Positions 58,837 through 64,000 of a stretch of DNA of 64,000 nt are shown in pieces. Positions within the stretch are counted from its first letter, which is position 1, and every line of letters starts with the position of its first letter. Origin of the DNA: Clostridiales bacterium (GTDB taxonomy: Bacteria > Bacillota > Clostridia > Christensenellales > Borkfalkiaceae); assembly GCA_022508245.1 (NCBI GenBank), contig JAFLVO010000005.1, forward strand, positions 1-64,000, in the 5' to 3' direction. The position numbers and the translations under genes are program-made. Under the pieces are notes generated by a model. The model had not been told where the DNA came from, ran no database searches, and was given only the letters and a program-made list of their open reading frames with translations.

Positions 58837-61125
58837 ATGCTAAGAACAAGAAGACAGCCTAAGGTCTTTATCTGCGTTCTGATAGTATTATGCATTATTT
58901 TCGGGTTTACTGCTTGCGATAAGCAAAAAAATTCGCCCGAAAAACTATCCGCACCAATAATAACGTTGAATCAATCGGCGGGTGTAATATCTTGGAACGC
59001 TGTATTAAACGCCGATGGCTACGAGGTGTATGAGGGAGCAACTCTTGTTTCTTCTCAGACCGAAACTACATATACGATAACAAAAACTGAAATAGGGATT
59101 TACAAATATACAGTTAAGGCAACAAGTACGGACATTAATTATATAACTAGCGATGCCTCAAACGAAGTAACTTATACTTATTCGAGTTCCGAAGTGACTC
59201 CAACGCAGCTTACTGCGCCTACGATAACACTTGTCGGCAACTTAATAACTTGGAACACGATTGAAAATGCTAGCCACTATGAAGTTTACGAAGGAAATAT
59301 CATTGTTGCAAGAGTAGTTGCTACGAGTTACACTATCAATAAAACGGCGGTGGGAGTATATAGCTATTCAGTTAAAGCTGCCAGCAGTAATCCCAACTAT
59401 CTGACGAGTGAGAAGTCAAACGTTGAACAGTATACAGTTGTAGATTCTTCTCAAAATACAAAACTTGCCGCACCGCAGATTTCTTTGGATGAAGAAAAGG
59501 GTGTAATAACTTGGAACGAAGTAGAGCACGCTACGGGCTATATAGTTATGGAAAACGGTATGGCTGTTTCCTCTGTAACCGAAACGAGTTATACCATTAC
59601 GCAAACGGTTGTAGGCACTTATTCGTATACGGTAAGAGCAACAAGCACAAATCCTGCATATACAACAAGCGATAATTCCAATGAGGAGAGCTATACTGTA
59701 AAGGCAACGTCGCTTAAAGCTCCGCAAATAGAGCTTAACGGAAATGTCCTGATTTGGAAACCAGTAGCAAATGCCGTTAGCTACGATATTTACGAGAGCG
59801 GGCGCAAGATTGCAAATTTAGAGCAACCTTTACCGGAAGAGCAAGAAGACGGAACAGAGAAAGTTCCCGATGTTACGTATGCGGTATCACCTCTGGCTTA
59901 TGGTAAGTATACTTATACGGTTGTTGCTATCAGCAACAGTACACAGTACTTATCAAGTGGACATTCTAACGAAGTTGAGTATGAGTATGTAGATACCAAG
60001 CCTGCTCTTGCCGCCCCCGTAATTACGCTTAACAATGCAGCAGGAATAATTACCTGGGAAGCGGTAGAGAACGCAGACGGTTATGAAATCTACGAAAACG
60101 GCAGACGTAACGGCGAATACACAACAGAACTTTCCTATCAGATTAGGCGTATGAATCCCGGCGTATACACCTATGCAGTTCGCGCAACGGATAGCAATGG
60201 CGAATATAAAGCAAGTGTGCCTTCCCAAGCTGTATCGTATACTGTTGTGGCAACCGAAATGACTTTCAACGTAAGTGTTGTAGTCCCGGACGGTTATGCG
60301 ACGAGTATTTTTACAATCGGACTGTACAAAGGCGATGAGGAAATAGAAAGCAAAGAGCTGAACACCCAATCGCTTGACGGAGGTGACATAGTATCGTTTA
60401 CCGTAATGTCAGACGAGTATACTGCCAAAATCAAGTCGTCTGTTGCAAGCGGCTATACTGCTACGCAGGCTACATTATCGGCGGAAAATCCTAACGGAGT
60501 AATAAGGATAATTCAAGTCGGCAGTAATACGCTTAAAACAGGAACGAACAGCTTTTCGGTTAGAAATGAAGATCAAGAAGGTACAGAGCAAAACTTTGTA
60601 TTCATAGCTGAAAAGAGCGGTTATTATACGATACGCACCACCGACAAGCTGGGAATGTACATTTTGCTTGACGATATAATATTTATCGACAGCGGAGCAG
60701 GAATGTGCGTAAATTCAATAAAGCTTATCGCAGGTCAGGTTGTTGCCGTTACTGTTGTTGGATGGGATACAGGAAACTACACCTTTATAATTGAAGAAGG
60801 CGAGGCTAAACAGGATTTAGTTGTAGGAACAAATAGCAATATCACGAGTAATCCCGCAAACTTTATTATAGGCGGAACGGAAAGCTGTACGCGCTATTTG
60901 ACTCTTGAGGAAGATACAACGTTTATTTTCTTCTTCCCGACTGCAACAATCGGCACAAGAATCGTAAATGTAACCATAAACGGGGTCGAATACGAATTTG
61001 ACGGTAATGAGAATTGCCAAAAACTGATACGAATAGAAGCAGGCACAGATATAGAAATAGAAATTTCCGTTTACGGCAGTAATTTCGAGAGCAGAGCGAT
61101 ATCGTTCTTTGTAGTCAAATATTGA
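58837..61125 (+). CDS. Secreted lipoprotein with about five fibronectin type III-like repeats
   Basis: Lipobox FGFTACDK; repeats 'LxAPxIxLxxxxGVITWNxVxxAxGYEVYExG...YTVKATS'. Confidence 0.8.
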   Translation: MLRTRRQPKVFICVLIVLCIIFGFTACDKQKNSPEKLSAPIITLNQSAGVISWNAVLNADGYEVYEGATLVSSQTETTYTITKTEIGIYKYTVKATSTDINYITSDASNEVTYTYSSSEVTPTQLTAPTITLVGNLITWNTIENASHYEVYEGNIIVARVVATSYTINKTAVGVYSYSVKAASSNPNYLTSEKSNVEQYTVVDSSQNTKLAAPQISLDEEKGVITWNEVEHATGYIVMENGMAVSSVTETSYTITQTVVGTYSYTVRATSTNPAYTTSDNSNEESYTVKATSLKAPQIELNGNVLIWKPVANAVSYDIYESGRKIANLEQPLPEEQEDGTEKVPDVTYAVSPLAYGKYTYTVVAISNSTQYLSSGHSNEVEYEYVDTKPALAAPVITLNNAAGIITWEAVENADGYEIYENGRRNGEYTTELSYQIRRMNPGVYTYAVRATDSNGEYKASVPSQAVSYTVVATEMTFNVSVVVPDGYATSIFTIGLYKGDEEIESKELNTQSLDGGDIVSFTVMSDEYTAKIKSSVASGYTATQATLSAENPNGVIRIIQVGSNTLKTGTNSFSVRNEDQEGTEQNFVFIAEKSGYYTIRTTDKLGMYILLDDIIFIDSGAGMCVNSIKLIAGQVVAVTVVGWDTGNYTFIIEEGEAKQDLVVGTNSNITSNPANFIIGGTESCTRYLTLEEDTTFIFFFPTATIGTRIVNVTINGVEYEFDGNENCQKLIRIEAGTDIEIEISVYGSNFESRAISFFVVKY

Positions 61126-61258
61126 AAACCAAAGTACAAACTTTTTGCTGGTTCGTATCCTAATGTGACACTCAAAAACTGTCCCGTATGATTTATTCAT
61201 GCGGGATAGCAAACACACGATGAAGTTCTTTTTCATATAGAACACCACACTTTTTAAA

Positions 61259-61303
61259 GGTATCGGGCAACAAGGTTTTGAATGTTGCCTGTTGCCCGAT
61301 ACC
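61259..61303. repeat. 14-bp inverted repeat
   Basis: GGTATCGGGCAACA ... TGTTGCCCGATACC. Confidence 0.7.
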
Positions 61304-61453
61304 CCAATTTACTTTGATGTAAAATACTAAAAAGTTCAAATTAATTTGCCACGTAAAGAATAACAGCACCGGGTTAATAGCGTGGTGCGATAGTAATTTA
61401 TGAATATGCGGTTTAGCGGTATGCCGAACCGTATATTTTTTGTTAAGCTATAG

Positions 61454-61534
61454 TTTGATACTGCGGGAAATCACGTGCTCGATTCTATGTACATTCCGGA
61501 AGACGAAGAAGATAAAAAAACAGTCTATTATTAA
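61454..61534 (+). pseudogene. Possible coding remnant (FDTAGNHVLDSMYIPEDEEDKKTVYY*)
   Basis: Protein-like acidic C-terminus preceded by an in-frame TAG; no convincing start or SD. Confidence 0.25.
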
Positions 61535-61589
61535 TAGTTAATAATTTGAATGCCCAAAAGGTACCAATGGTATCTTTTTTACCCATTTT

Positions 61590-61628
61590 GGTAAAAAATA
61601 AGGGTTTTCGGATGTCCGAAAACCCTTA
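61590..61628 (-). terminator. Terminator for the minus-strand GGGtGRT operon
   Basis: Minus strand: AAGGGTTTTCGG acat CCGAAAACCCTT then ATTTTTTACC. Confidence 0.8.
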
Positions 61629-61660
61629 AATTCGCCTTTTTTGCTGTTTTTTGACTGTTT

Positions 61661-62671
61661 TTACTTCGTCATTGCTTCCTGCACTGCAACCGCAACTGCA
61701 ACCGTTGCGCCGACCATAGGGTTGTTGCCCATACCGATAAGACCCATCATCTCAACGTGCGCGGGAACGGAGGAGGAGCCTGCAAACTGCGCGTCGGAGT
61801 GCATTCTGCCCATCGTATCTGTCATGCCGTAGGAGGAAGGACCTGCCGCCATGTTGTCGGGGTGAAGCGTTCTGCCCGTGCCGCCGCCGGATGCAACCGA
61901 GAAGTACTTCACGCCGTTCTCATTGCACCATTTTTTATAAGTTCCTGCAACGGGGTGCTGGAACCTCGTGGGGTTGGTGGAGTTACCCGTAATTGATACG
62001 GAAACGTTTTCGAGCTTCATAATTGCAACGCCTTCGGGAACGTTGTCTGCGCCGTAGCACCTTACCTTAGCGCGGGGACCGTCGGAGAACGCAACGCTGT
62101 CCGTGACCTTAACCGTCTCGGTGTAGGGGTCAAAGACCGTCCTGCAATAGGTAAAGCCGTTAATTCTCGAAATGATATAAGCTGCGTCCTTGCCGAGACC
62201 GTTTAAAATAACTCTCAAGGGCTTTGTGCGAACCTTATTAGCATTTTCTGCAATCTTAATTGCGCCCTCTGCCGCCGCGAAGGATTCGTGACCTGCTAGG
62301 AAGCAGAAGCAGTCGGTCTCCTCGGAGAGAAGCATAGCGCCGAGGTTGCCGTGGCCCAAGCCTACCTTTCTGTTTTCTGCAACCGAACCTGGAATACAGA
62401 AGCTCTGAAGTCCGACGCCAATGAGTTCTGCCGCCTGATTGGCCTTTTTAGCGCCGCTCTTAATGGCGATAGCCGCACCTACGGTGTAAGCCCAGACTGC
62501 GTTTTCAAAGCAGATAGGCTGTGTTCCGCGAACGATTTTGTCTACGTCGATTCCCTTTGCAAGTGTAATATCTTTACACTCTTCGATAGTTTTAATGCCG
62601 TACTGTTTGAGTACGCCTAAAATTTTAGATTCACGTCTTTCATAGCTTTCAAAAAGCGCCATCTTAGTCAA
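61661..62671 (-). CDS. GGGtGRT protein
   Basis: Contains VASGGGTGRTLHPDNMAAGPSSYG; paired with NifU-like upstream gene. Confidence 0.88.
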   Translation of the reverse strand: MTKMALFESYERRESKILGVLKQYGIKTIEECKDITLAKGIDVDKIVRGTQPICFENAVWAYTVGAAIAIKSGAKKANQAAELIGVGLQSFCIPGSVAENRKVGLGHGNLGAMLLSEETDCFCFLAGHESFAAAEGAIKIAENANKVRTKPLRVILNGLGKDAAYIISRINGFTYCRTVFDPYTETVKVTDSVAFSDGPRAKVRCYGADNVPEGVAIMKLENVSVSITGNSTNPTRFQHPVAGTYKKWCNENGVKYFSVASGGGTGRTLHPDNMAAGPSSYGMTDTMGRMHSDAQFAGSSSVPAHVEMMGLIGMGNNPMVGATVAVAVAVQEAMTK

Positions 62672-63389
62672 CCTCCTTATCCGTTCTGGGGTCTATATGC
62701 TTAACAGCGCCGCTCTCTTTAGAGTATCTGCCGTAAGTGCCGATTGCCTGTTCGTATGCTTCGTTGGGAGAAAGACCTTTTTTAATGAAATCGGTCATTT
62801 TGCCGAGCGAAACGAACTTATAGCCGCAAACCTCGTCATTTTTATCAAGAGCGAGGGCAATAACGTAGCCCTCAGCCATTTCAAGGTATCTGACGCCCTT
62901 ATACTTGGTGCCGTACATAGTACCAACCTGCGAGCGAAGTCCCTTGCCTAAATCCTCAAGTCCTGCGCCGACGGGAAGTCCGTCCTCGGAGAACGCAGAC
63001 TGCGTTCTGCCGTAAACTATCTGCAAAAAGAGCTCGCGCATAGCGGTGTTGATAGCGTCGCACACGAGGTCGGTATTGAGCGCCTCTAAGATAGTCTTGC
63101 CGGGCAGAATTTCCGCAGCCATAGCGGCGGAGTGGGTCATACCCGAGCAGCCTATGGTTTCAACTAAAGCCTCCTCGATAATACCGTCTTTGACGTTTAA
63201 AGAGAGCTTGCATGCACCCTGTTGAGGAGCGCACCAGCCGATGCCGTGAGTAAAACCTTTAATGTCCTTGATTTCTTTTGCCTGAACCCACGAGCCCTCC
63301 TCGGGGATGGGAGCTGGGCCGTGTTCGAACTTGCCCGAAACGCCCTTGGCAACGCAAATCATATGTTCAATTTCTTTTGAATATTGCAT
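62664..63389 (-). CDS. Iron-sulfur cluster assembly scaffold (NifU-like) protein
   Basis: ETIGCSGMTHSAAMAAEILPGKTILEALNTDLVCDAINTAMRELFLQIVYGRTQSAF; ATG start after TGGAGGATATCGTA; 8-nt overlap with next gene. Confidence 0.8.
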   Translation of the reverse strand: MQYSKEIEHMICVAKGVSGKFEHGPAPIPEEGSWVQAKEIKDIKGFTHGIGWCAPQQGACKLSLNVKDGIIEEALVETIGCSGMTHSAAMAAEILPGKTILEALNTDLVCDAINTAMRELFLQIVYGRTQSAFSEDGLPVGAGLEDLGKGLRSQVGTMYGTKYKGVRYLEMAEGYVIALALDKNDEVCGYKFVSLGKMTDFIKKGLSPNEAYEQAIGTYGRYSKESGAVKHIDPRTDKEVD

Positions 63390-63547
63390 TACGATATCCT
63401 CCATTTTTATTAACGTACCATATTATACCATGTCTTTGAAATGAATTCAACAATCGAGTGGGGAAAAACTCAAAAAAATTTTAATAAGGTCAAAAATGTT
63501 GTTTACTCAAGTAAAAAACGTTGTATAATTATATTGAAAGATAATTA

Positions 63548-63730
63548 GTTCACGAAAATTTAATTCTATTCTGCGAATTGAATTTTCCGTGATTTTTAGA
63601 AACTATGTTTCTCTGCCCGCAATTTATAAGGGCAAACAAACATATAATTGCGGTCATTCACTTCCACGGAGGCGAAAGAATTCGCAAATTGGGTGCGAAA
63701 GGAAAAAGCGTGGTTTTTCCTTCCGCCGCA
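63548..63730 (+). repeat. Family A structured element, copy A10
   Basis: GTTCACGAAAATT..AATTC-TATTCTGC-GAATT..AATTTTCCGTGA; GCGAAagaaTTCGC; AAGGAAAAA-GCGTGG-TTTTTCCTT. Confidence 0.95.
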
Positions 63731-63775
63731 AAATTTATTATAATCTGCCCTAATTTATTATAAAAGGAAAATATT

Positions 63776-64000
63776 TTGAACATCTGTCAGCACTGTAAAA
63801 AGAATCCAGCTACCGTAAATTATGTTGAGATAATAAACGGCGAAAAATTCGAAAGCCACCTGTGCAAAAGCTGTCACGCCTCGCTGTACGGCGAGCTTCA
63901 TTCCAAGACCAACAGCGACGTCTGGGCGGGTCTTTTCGGTATTTCTGATGCCGAAATAAAGGTATGTCCCGTCTGCGGAACGACCTACGCTGACTACGAA
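63776..64000 (+). CDS. mcsA: McsA-like zinc-finger protein (UvrB/UvrC-motif family), truncated by window end
   Basis: TTG start after AAAGGAAAATATT; (M)NICQHCKKNPATVNYVEIINGEKFESHLCKSC...CPVCGTTYADYE. Confidence 0.65.
   Translation, partial: MNICQHCKKNPATVNYVEIINGEKFESHLCKSCHASLYGELHSKTNSDVWAGLFGISDAEIKVCPVCGTTYADYE

Noticed and set aside
113-63730. Family A copies as a CRISPR array, integron attC sites or tRNA-like genes
   Set aside because: Copies are kilobases apart among housekeeping genes, have no regular spacers, no cassettes or integrase nearby, and no tRNA cloverleaf.
113-63730. Family A as a hammerhead ribozyme, T-box or common metabolite riboswitch
   Set aside because: No CTGATGA/GAAA hammerhead core and no T-box sequence; most copies lie at gene 3' ends beside functionally unrelated genes.

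Overview
The window reads as chromosomal DNA from a spore-forming Firmicutes/Clostridia-like bacterium; the taxon is inferred from gene content only. Recognisable core genes are tig-clpP-clpX-lon-engB, spoIVA, RNase J, a U32 peptidase, aroA, dinB, pyrG, dapL, malQ, spoIIE, a DUF1538 membrane protein with two P-II-like proteins, mnmG, dnaA/recF (divergent), a PHP protein, a VanW-family protein, plsX-rnc-smc-ftsY, rubrerythrin, a carbonic anhydrase, a GH3 glycosidase and a GGGtGRT/NifU-like pair. A roughly 9 kb block (51.8-61.1 kb) encodes four consecutive large secreted or lipoprotein-like repeat proteins. The strongest unexplained signal is an interspersed intergenic element of about 185 nt, here called family A. 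It occurs about 10 times, on both strands. Copies share a multi-hairpin architecture with conserved loops (TATTCTGC, GCGTGG, AAGGGCAAACAATAATAAA) and stems whose sequences differ between copies while keeping complementarity. It looks like an undescribed structured RNA or mobile repeat family. A second structured repeat of about 125 nt (family B, 2 copies) and a long hairpin next to the first A copy (family C) are also present. Small ORFs missing from the ORF track were found at 13020-13187(-), 46421-46531(-) and 46333-46449(-). All calls come from reading the sequence; no searches or folding were run.
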